In this document: in pieces, positions 56,289-64,000 of the stretch
Numbering within the stretch: the first letter of the stretch is position 1
Layout of the letters: each line of letters starts with the position of its first letter
Origin: Microbacterium keratanolyticum
Lineage (GTDB): Bacteria > Actinomycetota > Actinomycetes > Actinomycetales > Microbacteriaceae
Reading direction: 5' to 3'
Assembly (NCBI RefSeq): GCF_016907255.1
Contig: NZ_JAFBBQ010000001.1
Location: forward strand, 2,976,001-3,040,000
DNA length: 64,000 nucleotides
The notes under the pieces: generated by a model
Databases searched by the model: none
The model's input: the letters and a program-made list of their open reading frames with translations, nothing else
Told to the model about the DNA's origin: nothing
Made by a program: the position numbers and the translations under genes

Positions 56289-57077
56289 TCAGGCGGCGCG
56301 GTGCGTGCCAGCGAACAGCTCGCGGGTCACCTCGGCGAGGCGTTCGACGCCGCCGTCACGCAGCGCCCGCACGAGGGCGGTGCCCACGATCGCGCCGTCT
56401 GCATACTCGAGGACGCGAGCGACCTGCTCTGCGTTCGAGATGCCGATCCCGACGCAGGCGCGCCCGACACCGTGCGCGCGCAGACGCTCGACGAGCGTAC
56501 GGGCAGCCTGGTCAAGCGCCGCGCGCTCCCCCGTGATACCCATGGTCGACACGGTGTACACAAAGCCCGATGACGCAGAGACGACCAGGTCCAGGCGCTC
56601 GTCACTCGAGGTCGGCGCGGCCAGGAAGATCCGGTCAAGGCCTGTGCGGCGACTGGCGGCGATCCACTCCTCGGCGGACTCCGGAGTGATGTCGGGCGTG
56701 ATGATGCCCGCTCCGCCGGCCGCAAAAAGATCATCCGCGTAACGATCGACGCCATACTGCCAGATGGGGTTCCAGTACGACATCACGACGACCGGGACGT
56801 CCACGGCCTCGGTGATCGCGCGGACCGCGGTGAACAGGTCGGCCATCTTGAAGCCCGCCGCGAGTGCGGTCTGGGTGGCCTCCTGGATGATCGCGCCATC
56901 CATGACGGGATCGCTGTACGGCGGCCCCAGCTCGATGATGTCGACGCCGTTGCGCGCGAGCGTGATCGCTGCCTCAATGCTCGTCGGGAGATCCGGGAAG
57001 CCGACCGGCAGGTACCCGATGAACGCACCGCGTCCGGCATCGTGGGCGCGCTGGATCGCGTCGTCTACGCGGCTCAT
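56289..57077 (-). CDS. trpA: Tryptophan synthase alpha subunit
   Basis: TrpA cleaves indole-3-glycerol phosphate to indole, which is channelled to TrpB. The 262-residue TIM barrel shows [17 protein letters not shown] (catalytic Glu near residue 46, and Asp near 57) and [12 protein letters not shown] 57077 is chosen since it overlaps the trpB stop as ATGA; a longer frame runs into trpB. Confidence 0.95.
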   Translation of the reverse strand: MSRVDDAIQRAHDAGRGAFIGYLPVGFPDLPTSIEAAITLARNGVDIIELGPPYSDPVMDGAIIQEATQTALAAGFKMADLFTAVRAITEAVDVPVVVMSYWNPIWQYGVDRYADDLFAAGGAGIITPDITPESAEEWIAASRRTGLDRIFLAAPTSSDERLDLVVSASSGFVYTVSTMGITGERAALDQAARTLVERLRAHGVGRACVGIGISNAEQVARVLEYADGAIVGTALVRALRDGGVERLAEVTRELFAGTHRAA

Positions 57078-58294
57078 GCCGATTCTCCTGCGTTCTCGGG
57101 GTCGTCGTACAGCTCGAAATAGCGTGCGGCGGTGTCCATGTCTTTGTCGCCACGACCGGACAGACACACGGCCAGCACCGCATCCGGGCCCAGCTCACGA
57201 CCGAGGCGCAGCGCGCCGGCCAGGGCGTGGGCGGATTCGATCGCCGGAATGATGCCCTCTGTGCGGCTCAGCAGGCGCAGCGCCTGCATCGCCTCATCAT
57301 CTGTGGCGGGGATGTACTCGGCGCGACCGATCGACGCGAGCCAGGCGTGCTCAGGACCGACACCCGGGTAGTCGAGGCCGGCTGAGATCGAGTGCGACTC
57401 GATGGTCTGCCCGTCGTCGTCCTGCAGGACGAACGTCTTGGCACCGTGCAGAACGCCCGGACGTCCTCGTTCGATGGACGCGGCGTGACGATCCGTGTCG
57501 ACGCCGTCGCCGGCTGCCTCGACACCGAGAAGGCGCACGGACTCATCATCGATGAACGCGTCGAACATGCCGATGGCGTTCGACCCGCCGCCGACGCACG
57601 CGAGGACGGCGTCAGGAAGACGCCCGACCTCATCCAGCAGCTGCTGGCGCGCTTCCTCGCTGATGATCTTCTGGAAGTCACGCACCATCGCCGGGAACGG
57701 GTGGGGCCCGGCCGCGGTGCCGAAGATGTAGTTGGTGGACTCGACGGTTGCCACCCAGTCTCGGTACGCATCGTTGATCGCGTCTTTGAGAGTGCGGGAG
57801 CCGGTTGTGACAGGCACGACCTCGGCGCCGAGCAGGCGCATACGGGCGACGTTGAGCGCCTGACGCTGTGTGTCGACCTCACCCATGTAGATCGTGCACT
57901 CGAGACCGAAAAGCGCGGCCGCCGTCGCGGTGGCGACTCCGTGCTGGCCCGCACCAGTCTCCGCGATCACCCGCGTCTTGCCGAGACGCTTGGTGAGCAG
58001 CGCCTGACCGAGAACGTTGTTGATCTTGTGCGATCCCGTGTGGTTGAGGTCCTCACGCTTGAGGAAGATGCGTGCGCCGCCCGCGTGCTCCGCGAAGCGC
58101 GGCACCTCGGTGATGGGCGACGGGCGCCCCGCGTACGAGTGGAGCAGAGAGGACAGCTCTGACTGGAACGCCGGGTCGACGATCGCCTCGGCATAGGCGG
58201 CCGTGAGCTCGTCGATCGCCGCGATGAGAGACTCCGGCATGTAACGACCGCCGAACTCGCCGAAGAAGGGGCCCGGCTGTTCACGTAGGCTCAT
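57074..58294 (-). CDS. trpB: Tryptophan synthase beta subunit
   Basis: This PLP enzyme joins indole and serine to tryptophan. The 406 residues carry the PLP lysine in [10 protein letters not shown] (about residues 83-92), the Gly-rich phosphate loop [10 protein letters not shown] and the substrate loop ETGAGQHG. The start overlaps the trpC stop by 4 bp and the stop overlaps trpA by 4 bp, giving tight coupling of trpCBA. Confidence 0.96.
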   Translation of the reverse strand: MSLREQPGPFFGEFGGRYMPESLIAAIDELTAAYAEAIVDPAFQSELSSLLHSYAGRPSPITEVPRFAEHAGGARIFLKREDLNHTGSHKINNVLGQALLTKRLGKTRVIAETGAGQHGVATATAAALFGLECTIYMGEVDTQRQALNVARMRLLGAEVVPVTTGSRTLKDAINDAYRDWVATVESTNYIFGTAAGPHPFPAMVRDFQKIISEEARQQLLDEVGRLPDAVLACVGGGSNAIGMFDAFIDDESVRLLGVEAAGDGVDTDRHAASIERGRPGVLHGAKTFVLQDDDGQTIESHSISAGLDYPGVGPEHAWLASIGRAEYIPATDDEAMQALRLLSRTEGIIPAIESAHALAGALRLGRELGPDAVLAVCLSGRGDKDMDTAARYFELYDDPENAGESA

Positions 58295-59070
58295 GCGCCT
58301 GCCTCCAGGAAGGATGCGAGTGTGGCGACGGGGTCGCCGGTGACAAGTGCTTCGCCAATGAGCACCACATCCGCACCCGCGGAACGGTAGTGCGTCACAT
58401 CAGCGGGCGTCAGAACCGCGGATTCCGCGATCTTGATCGCCGTGTCGGGGATGCGGTCGACAAGTCGGCCGAAGAGGTCGCGGTCGAGTTCGAGCGTCTG
58501 GAGGCTGCGCGCGTTCACGCCGATGAGCGATGCTCCCAGGTCGATCGCCAGGTCGAGCTCTTCTACGGAATGCGTCTCGACGAGCGGCGTCATTCCCAGC
58601 TGCAGGATCAGGGCGTAGAGGTCGCGCAGCACCTGCGGCTCCAAACCGGCCACGATGAGCAGCACCAGGTCTGCGCCTGCCGCGCGGGCTTCGAACACCT
58701 GGTAGGGCGTCGCGATGAAGTCCTTGCGCAGAACCGGGAGGCTCACCGATGCGGTCACGGCCTCAAGGTCGGCGAGGCTGCCGCCGAATCGACGCTCCTC
58801 CGTCAGGACGCTGATCGCAGACGCTCCGCCCTGCTCGTACAGGCGTGCCTGCAGCGCGGGATCGGGAATCTCGGCCAGTGCCCCACGAGAAGGGCTTGCG
58901 CGCTTGACCTCGGCGATGATCTTGACCCGATCAGCCGGAGCAAGTGCCACGAGCGCGTCCCGCGCGGGAGGCAGTGCGAGCGCCGCGCGTTCGACCTCTG
59001 CAAGCGAGCGCGACTGTTCGCGTCGTGCAGCGTCTGCGACAGCGCCGGCCGTGAGGTCGGCGAGTACCAC
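58291..59070 (-). CDS. trpC: Indole-3-glycerol phosphate synthase
   Basis: TrpC closes the indole ring in tryptophan synthesis. The 259-residue barrel has [14 protein letters not shown] (catalytic Glu and Lys, about 51-64), LRKDFI (about 113-118) and [12 protein letters not shown]. The GTG start at 59070 overlaps the stop of the HGxxPAAW gene by one base. No trpD or trpF is seen nearby. Confidence 0.95.
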   Translation of the reverse strand: MVLADLTAGAVADAARREQSRSLAEVERAALALPPARDALVALAPADRVKIIAEVKRASPSRGALAEIPDPALQARLYEQGGASAISVLTEERRFGGSLADLEAVTASVSLPVLRKDFIATPYQVFEARAAGADLVLLIVAGLEPQVLRDLYALILQLGMTPLVETHSVEELDLAIDLGASLIGVNARSLQTLELDRDLFGRLVDRIPDTAIKIAESAVLTPADVTHYRSAGADVVLIGEALVTGDPVATLASFLEAGA

Positions 59071-59300
59071 TAGTGGGCCTTCGGTGCGTACTTCGGGCCC
59101 TTGACGCCGTAACCGGCCTTCGCCATGATCCAGCCGACCAGCGCGCCGACCAGGACCAGAGCCGCGGATGCCCAGACGATCGCGGGCAGGTCGAGGAAGA
59201 ACGCCACTGTGCCGATGGTGAAGCCCAGGAGCATGATCACCACGGCGGTCCAGGCGGCAGGCGAGTGTCCGTGGCCGGGGTCGGCGATGGGGTTGGTCAT
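59070..59300 (-). CDS. HGxxPAAW family small membrane protein
   Basis: The 76-residue protein begins MTNPIADPGHGHSPAAWTAV, which contains the HGxxPAAW motif, and has two membrane segments (about 18-38 and 43-62). It is a regular, uncharacterised member of actinobacterial trp clusters before trpC. ATG 59300 is chosen because it opens the motif after a GGAGTAAC site; a longer frame upstream is not conserved in style. Confidence 0.85.
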   Translation of the reverse strand: MTNPIADPGHGHSPAAWTAVVIMLLGFTIGTVAFFLDLPAIVWASAALVLVGALVGWIMAKAGYGVKGPKYAPKAH

Positions 59301-59414
59301 GTTACTCCTCCGAGCGTGCTGTGAAATCTCTGCCAGTCTATCGGGAACACGGCCCGGGCCGCAGACGCCGGCGGGCGTGCTGTGGATGCGGCCGTCCACC
59401 CGCATCCGGTGTGG

Positions 59415-60002
59415 TCAGCGCGTCGGATCCGTACCGTGGGAGAGATCGTCCCAGGATTCGACGGCGTCGATCGGGCCGTCGTGCGGCGTCGATGAGCTCG
59501 TCTGGAAACGTCGACCCCCGACCTTCCAGTGACGGGCGGTCAGCAGGGCGAAGATGCCGCCGAGGAACAGGACGCCCCATGCCACGAGTGCAATCCACGG
59601 CCAGGGCGTCCCCGTGATCGACGCGATCATCGGAGCGAGCGCCTCTTCGCCCATGAGCCCGACGAGCTCGCTGAGCGTGGATGCGACCGCCGAGACCGGG
59701 TGCTCCAGCGCGATGACGAGCGTCGCCGTCCCGAGGGAGCCTGCGATGAGCATCGCGATGATCGCGAAGACGATGCGCATGACCGGTCCGACGATCGCGA
59801 TGGCGGCACTGAGCGCGAGCACCGCGAGACTCAGCGGAGCGAGCACGGGCATCGCATCCGCCCCGGCGACGGGCACGTCCGCCGCACCGTCCACGCGGAC
59901 GACGGTGAACCAGGTCTGCGTCGAGGAGATGATGCCGATGCCGCCCGCGATCACGAACAGCAGCGCGGTCAGTGCGCGTCCGCGGCGGCCGAGCTCTTTC
60001 AT
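59415..60002 (-). CDS. Trp biosynthesis-associated membrane protein
   Basis: The 195-residue protein has four hydrophobic segments (about 10-28, 50-72, 76-98 and 133-155), with TQTWFTV near residue 29, as in the trp operon membrane protein family (TIGR02234). The exact role is unknown; it always lies in trp clusters. Usually trpE precedes it, but here the next upstream gene, 21 bp away, is hisI. Confidence 0.85.
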   Translation of the reverse strand: MKELGRRGRALTALLFVIAGGIGIISSTQTWFTVVRVDGAADVPVAGADAMPVLAPLSLAVLALSAAIAIVGPVMRIVFAIIAMLIAGSLGTATLVIALEHPVSAVASTLSELVGLMGEEALAPMIASITGTPWPWIALVAWGVLFLGGIFALLTARHWKVGGRRFQTSSSTPHDGPIDAVESWDDLSHGTDPTR

Positions 60003-60023
60003 TTCACTTCTCCTGTACAGGTG

Positions 60024-60380
60024 TCAGTCGACAAGCGCCACGAAGGGTGCCAGGTCATCCGCGTCGAAGCACGTGCGTGTGCCGGTGTGGCACGCGACAC
60101 CCACCTGATCGACGCTGAGCAGCACGGTGTCACCGTCGCAGTCGAGACGAGCCCCGCGCACGTGCTGCACATGACCCGAGGTGTCGCCCTTGCGCCAGTA
60201 CTCCTGACGCGATCGCGACCAGTACGTGGCGCGTCCGGAGGTGAGCGTCTCGCGCAGCGCATCCGCGTTCGCCCATGCCATCATCAGGACCTCTTTCGTG
60301 TCCCACTGCTGGACGACCACGGCGACAAGGCCGTCGTCGTTCCACCGCACGCGGGACAGAGCAGCATCCACATCGGTCAT
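60024..60380 (-). CDS. hisI: Phosphoribosyl-AMP cyclohydrolase
   Basis: HisI opens the adenine ring of PR-AMP, the third step of histidine synthesis. The 118-residue protein has the metal sites: [18 protein letters not shown] (about 72-89), DCDGD (about 98-102) and CHTGTRTCF near the end. The start overlaps the hisF stop by 4 bp. Confidence 0.94.
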   Translation of the reverse strand: MTDVDAALSRVRWNDDGLVAVVVQQWDTKEVLMMAWANADALRETLTSGRATYWSRSRQEYWRKGDTSGHVQHVRGARLDCDGDTVLLSVDQVGVACHTGTRTCFDADDLAPFVALVD

Positions 60381-61138
60381 CGGACGATCGCCCCCGCTTC
60401 GCGCAGTGCCTGCTTGACATCGCCGACCGTCAGCAGGCCTGAGTGGAAGACGCTGGCGGCGAGCACAGCATCCGCGCCCGCAGCGATCGCCGGGGGGAAG
60501 TCCGCGGCCTTGCCAGCACCGCCGGACGCGATCACCGGAACGCTGGAGATCTCACGCATCAGCCGGACGAGCTCGAGATCGAAGCCGTCGCGGGTGCCGT
60601 CGGCGTCGATCGAGTTGACCAGCAGCTCACCCGCTCCGCGTTCGATCGCCTCACGGGCCCACTCCACCGCGTCCAACGTCGTCTCCGTGCGTCCGCCGTG
60701 GGTTGTCACGACGAAGCCCGAGTCGGTGTTGCCGCTGCGCTTGATGTCGAGCGACAGCACGATCACCTGCGCGCCGAAACGGTCGGCGATCTCGTCGATC
60801 AGCGCCGGGCGCGCGATGGCGGCCGAGTTCACCCCGATCTTGTCCGCGCCGACGCCTTGCAGACGTGCGACGTCTTCGACCGAGCGGATGCCTCCGCCGA
60901 CGGTCAAGGGCACGAAGACCTGCTCAGCGGTCCGCTGCACGACGTCATAGGTGGTGGCACGGCCATCGACCGTCGCGGTGACGTCGAGGAAGGTGATCTC
61001 GTCTGCGCCCTGCGCCGCGTAGTGCCGCGCAAGCTCGACGGGATCCCCCATGTCACGAAGGTTCTCGAAGTTGACGCCCTTGACGACACGGCCCGCAGCC
61101 ACGTCGAGGCAAGGGATGACGCGAGCGGCGAGCGTCAT
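60377..61138 (-). CDS. hisF: Imidazole glycerol phosphate synthase subunit HisF
   Basis: HisF, the cyclase subunit, turns PRFAR and ammonia from HisH into imidazole glycerol phosphate and AICAR. The 253-residue barrel has [19 protein letters not shown] at the N-terminus (catalytic Asp11), VGGGIRS and the second Asp in SIDADGT. It overlaps hisI by 4 bp and hisG by one base. hisH is not in the window. Confidence 0.95.
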   Translation of the reverse strand: MTLAARVIPCLDVAAGRVVKGVNFENLRDMGDPVELARHYAAQGADEITFLDVTATVDGRATTYDVVQRTAEQVFVPLTVGGGIRSVEDVARLQGVGADKIGVNSAAIARPALIDEIADRFGAQVIVLSLDIKRSGNTDSGFVVTTHGGRTETTLDAVEWAREAIERGAGELLVNSIDADGTRDGFDLELVRLMREISSVPVIASGGAGKAADFPPAIAAGADAVLAASVFHSGLLTVGDVKQALREAGAIVR

Positions 61139-61977
61139 CAGAGCCTCGCCGCGTCGATCGCGGTCACCAGGATCGCCCGCGCGCCGAGCGCGTAGAGATC
61201 ATCCATGACCTGGTTGACACCGCGGCGCGGGATCATGACCCGGACGGCAACCCATTCGGGGTCACGCAGCGGCGAGATCGTCGGGGACTCACGCCCCGGA
61301 GCGATTGTCACAGCCTGATCGACCAGGTGCGCGGGAAGATCGTAGTCGAGCAGCACGAAGCGACGGGCGACCATGACACCACGCAGGCGACGCAGCAGCG
61401 TCTCCGTGCCCGCAGCGCCGTCGGGGCGTTCGATCAGCACGGCCTCGGACTCGAGAATCACCGGACCGAAGATCTCCAGACCGGCCTGACGCAGCGTGGT
61501 TCCGGTCGATACGACATCGGCGACCGCATCCGCCACGCCCAGGCGCACCGCGGACTCGACCGCACCATCGAGCTGCACGAGTTCGGCGTCAATCCCGCGG
61601 TCTTCCAAGAACGCGCCCACCAGGCCCGGGTACGCACTCGCGACGCGCACACCTCGGAGGTCGTCGATCGAGGTGAAGCGTCCGGGAGGTCCCGCAAAAC
61701 GGAACGTGGATCCGCCGAAACCGAGCGGCTCGATCTCGTTCGCGTTCTGGCGAACGTCCAGCAGGAGATCACGACCGGTGATGCCGACGTCAAGGGCGCC
61801 GGATGCGACGTAGGTCGCGATGTCACGGGGTCGGAGGTAGAAGAACTCGACGTCGTTGTCGGCGTCGATGACGTGAAGCGTCTTGGGGTCGCGGCGACCG
61901 GCGTACCCGGCCTCCTGCAGCATCTCGACGGCGGTTTCGGACAGCGAACCCTTGTTGGGAACGGCAATGCGGAGCAT
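61138..61977 (-). CDS. hisG: ATP phosphoribosyltransferase (long form)
   Basis: HisG catalyses the first, histidine-inhibited step of histidine synthesis. The 279-residue length includes the C-terminal regulatory domain of the long form. Motifs are [15 protein letters not shown] (about 5-19), the substrate loop [12 protein letters not shown] and the [10 protein letters not shown] segment (about 152-161). It lies 40 bp after hisE. Confidence 0.95.
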   Translation of the reverse strand: MLRIAVPNKGSLSETAVEMLQEAGYAGRRDPKTLHVIDADNDVEFFYLRPRDIATYVASGALDVGITGRDLLLDVRQNANEIEPLGFGGSTFRFAGPPGRFTSIDDLRGVRVASAYPGLVGAFLEDRGIDAELVQLDGAVESAVRLGVADAVADVVSTGTTLRQAGLEIFGPVILESEAVLIERPDGAAGTETLLRRLRGVMVARRFVLLDYDLPAHLVDQAVTIAPGRESPTISPLRDPEWVAVRVMIPRRGVNQVMDDLYALGARAILVTAIDAARL

Positions 61978-62017
61978 GGGAATCTTTCTGATCGAACGGT
62001 CTACACGAGGGACTCGT

Positions 62018-62281
62018 TCACAGATGTCGGTAGACGTTCTCCAGCGTCAGGCCCTTGGCGAGCATCAGCACCTGCAGGTGGTACAGCAGCTGCGAGATCT
62101 CTTCCGCAGCGGCGTCATCGCTCTCGTACTCGGCGGCCATCCAGACTTCGGCGGCCTCCTCGACGATCTTCTTTCCGATGGTGTGGACGCCCGCGTCGAG
62201 CTCTCGAACGGTCCCCGATCCCTCGGGGCGCTCCTGTGCCTTGCGGCTGAGCTCGGCGAACAGTTCGTCGAAGGTCTTCAC
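62018..62281 (-). CDS. hisE: Phosphoribosyl-ATP pyrophosphatase
   Basis: HisE hydrolyses PR-ATP, the second histidine step. The 87-residue all-helical protein has the MazG-type motif [19 protein letters not shown] (about 33-51), whose acidic residues bind magnesium. It is a separate gene, not fused to hisI. Start and rpe stop overlap by 4 bp. Confidence 0.94.
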   Translation of the reverse strand: MKTFDELFAELSRKAQERPEGSGTVRELDAGVHTIGKKIVEEAAEVWMAAEYESDDAAAEEISQLLYHLQVLMLAKGLTLENVYRHL

Positions 62282-62979
62282 TCTCCCAGGCTAGCGGCTC
62301 GCGCGAGCTCTCGGAGCCGTGCGACAGCCGCCGCGACATCCTCGGCTCCATACACGGCCGATCCGGCGACGAAAGTGTCAGCGCCTGCCTCGGCGGCCTG
62401 GGCGATGGTGCTGTCGGAGATGCCGCCATCCACCTGCAGCCACACGTCCGAGCCGCGGCGACGAACCTCGTCGGCGAGTGCACGGAGCTTCGGCATCGTC
62501 TCGGGCATGAAGCCCTGCCCGCCGAAGCCCGGTTCGACGGTCATCACAAGGACCTGATCGAACTCGTCCAGGATGTCGTAGAGGCTCTCCCCCGCCGTTC
62601 CCGGCTTGATCGCGACGCCGGCGCGGGCGCCGATCGCGCGCAGACGCCGCGCCAGCGCAACAGGATCGGCGGCGGCCTCGAGATGGAAGGTGACACTGGC
62701 AGCGCCCAGTTCCGCGTAGCCCGGTGCCCAGCGATCAGGGTCAGTGATCATGAGATGAACATCGAGCGGAATCGGGCTCGTTGCCTGGATCCGCTCGACC
62801 ATCTGGGGGCCGAAGGTCAGATTCGGCACGAAATGGTTGTCCATGACGTCGACGTGGGCGAAGTCCGCCGTCGCGATGCGCGCGAGATCAGCCTGCATGT
62901 TCACGAAATCCGCGGCGAGGATGCTCGGGTTGATGCGCGGAGCGGACGGCAGGGAGTGAAGATGCGACATGTGGCCCAT
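62278..62979 (-). CDS. rpe: Ribulose-phosphate 3-epimerase
   Basis: Rpe interconverts ribulose-5-phosphate and xylulose-5-phosphate in the pentose phosphate route. The 233-residue barrel shows [10 protein letters not shown] (about 16-25), [17 protein letters not shown] (about 43-59), HLEAAADP and [12 protein letters not shown], and DGGI for the metal/phosphate. ATG 62979 overlaps the rsmB stop by one base; ATG 62970 is an alternative. Confidence 0.94.
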   Translation of the reverse strand: MGHMSHLHSLPSAPRINPSILAADFVNMQADLARIATADFAHVDVMDNHFVPNLTFGPQMVERIQATSPIPLDVHLMITDPDRWAPGYAELGAASVTFHLEAAADPVALARRLRAIGARAGVAIKPGTAGESLYDILDEFDQVLVMTVEPGFGGQGFMPETMPKLRALADEVRRRGSDVWLQVDGGISDSTIAQAAEAGADTFVAGSAVYGAEDVAAAVARLRELARAASLGE

Positions 62980-64000
62980 TATGCGGTCTCCCCCGTCTTG
63001 CGCAGGAGCGCGAGGAACATCGCGTCGGTGCCGTGACGGTGCGGCCAGAGCTGCGCGTGTCCCGATCCGTCGATGGGTGCGGCGAGATCGATCGGTGACT
63101 TCGCCACGTCGACGATGGCCGCACGCGCATCGAGCTCTTCGATGTCGGATCGCGAGCGGAGCACCGTCTCGACCACCCCTGCGGTCTCGGCGAGGTGCGG
63201 CGAGCACGTGACGTATGCGGCGATCCCGCCGGGCGCGAGCGCGTCGAGAGCGTTCGCGAGCAGTTCTTCCTGCAGTCCGACGAGCTCCGCGACGTCTGCC
63301 GGGGATTTGCGCCAGCGCGCCTCCGGACGTCGGCGCAGCGCGCCGAGGCCCGTGCAGGGAGCATCGATGAGAATACGGTCATAGACGCCGGGCCGGGATG
63401 CTGCGAGCTCGCGCCCGTCCGCTTCTGTCACAGTGACGTTCAGGGGCACGGGACGCAGAGCCGATCGCACGAGTCGCGCGCGCGTCGGCACCAGTTCGTT
63501 CGCGTCGAGCGAGGCACCGTGTTGCAGCGCCTCCGCAGCGAGGAGTGCGGTCTTGCCGCCGGGGCCCGCGCAGAGGTCAAGCCAGCGTTCGCCCCTACGC
63601 ACCGCCGCAGCGCCGACGAGCGCGAGCGCGACGAGCTGCGAGCCCTCATCCTGCACACGGACGCGACCACCGTGCTCCTCGACGATGGCGCGAGGATCAC
63701 CGCCGCGCAGACCGTACGCGGTCGTCGCATAGGGACGCGGTGTCTCAGCGAAAGCATCCCGCTCGTCGAGCTCTGCCAGACCGGGAAGAGCGACGAGCGT
63801 CACCTCCGGAGCAGCATTGTCAGCCTCGAGCAGCGCGTTGAGCTCCTCCTCGCGGCCTTCTGCGGCCAGCGCCCGGCGCAACGCGCGAATGACCCAGACC
63901 GGGTGCGCCGTGCGCAGTCCGAGCCGTTCGTCATCCGAACGGGCCGACGCCTGAATGACGTCCACCCACTCCGCCTCGTCGCGCTCTGTGACCCGGCGCA
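62979..64000 (-). CDS. rsmB: 16S rRNA (cytosine-967-C5)-methyltransferase RsmB-like, cut by window edge
   Basis: The frame is open to the window end, so the start lies outside; 340 residues are visible. They cover the linker (HPVWVIRALRRAL) and the SAM-dependent domain with LDLCAGPGGKTALLA, the DAPCTGLGALRRRPEARW motif (with the catalytic-type Cys) and VTCSPHLAETAGVV (the second Cys). This fits the RsmB/Nop2 m5C group; the NusB-like N-terminus would lie beyond the edge. It is the head of the his-trp block as seen here. Confidence 0.9.
   Translation of the reverse strand, partial: RRVTERDEAEWVDVIQASARSDDERLGLRTAHPVWVIRALRRALAAEGREEELNALLEADNAAPEVTLVALPGLAELDERDAFAETPRPYATTAYGLRGGDPRAIVEEHGGRVRVQDEGSQLVALALVGAAAVRRGERWLDLCAGPGGKTALLAAEALQHGASLDANELVPTRARLVRSALRPVPLNVTVTEADGRELAASRPGVYDRILIDAPCTGLGALRRRPEARWRKSPADVAELVGLQEELLANALDALAPGGIAAYVTCSPHLAETAGVVETVLRSRSDIEELDARAAIVDVAKSPIDLAAPIDGSGHAQLWPHRHGTDAMFLALLRKTGETA

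Noticed and set aside
1..64000. CRISPR arrays and rRNA genes
   Set aside because: No regularly spaced direct repeats and no rRNA-like sequence were found on reading.

Overview
The window is high-GC chromosomal DNA from an actinobacterium. Dense co-oriented gene blocks, frequent GTG starts, ATGA stop/start overlaps, rbpA, pafBC, helY, an ANTAR regulator of the PdtaR type and the his-trp-lgt-gltBD-pyk gene order point to the family Microbacteriaceae. Microbacterium is my best guess from gene order and protein style, not from a search.

Region 1 (1-32 kb) is ordinary chromosome. It starts inside an M20 peptidase gene, followed by uppP, a PAC2 protein, and a long forward block: HAD phosphatase, trmI, an FKBP lipoprotein, pafB, pafC, tatA, tatC, helY and lnt. 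A reverse group holds rbpA and a GDPD-SPFH-NfeD operon. After an SDR gene, a DUF308 membrane protein and a UvrA-like drug/damage ATPase comes a stretch of small accessory enzymes: GrpB-type protein, two acetyltransferases, YciI-like protein, a broken serine hydrolase, an MFS transporter, a SUMF1-domain protein, a YczE-like membrane protein and an SGNH hydrolase. A DUF885 peptidase, polA, a thioesterase and pdtaR follow.

Region 2 (32,456-46,718) is a 14.3-kb genomic island in the 3' end of tRNA-Leu(CAA). A 25-bp direct repeat of the tRNA end marks both borders. A tyrosine integrase lies just inside the left border and a small HTH protein, probably the excisionase, just inside the right. Between them are a membrane-anchored Mrr-like nuclease, a two-gene module with a DUF6036-type nucleotidyltransferase, small unknown genes, resolvase debris, a putative immunity lipoprotein, and a very large PA14/RHS-repeat protein whose C-terminal 160 residues carry an HExxH zinc-peptidase motif. 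The RHS gene has a frameshift and has lost its signal-peptide end. A dyad- and repeat-rich segment at 45,568-45,835 looks like an origin or a control region. Several genes here are decaying.

Region 3 (46.7-64 kb) returns to the core chromosome, all on the reverse strand. Read in transcription order it is rsmB (cut by the window edge), rpe, hisE, hisG, hisF, hisI, a Trp-associated membrane protein, an HGxxPAAW protein, trpC, trpB, trpA, lgt, gltB, gltD, pyk and an APH-like kinase. Histidine, tryptophan and glutamate synthesis are thus grouped, but trpE is not at the place between hisI and the Trp-associated membrane protein where I would expect it.

At least seven genes show a TANNNT -10 box only 5-7 nt before the start codon, the signature of leaderless mRNAs. 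Strong perfect hairpins separate convergent genes.
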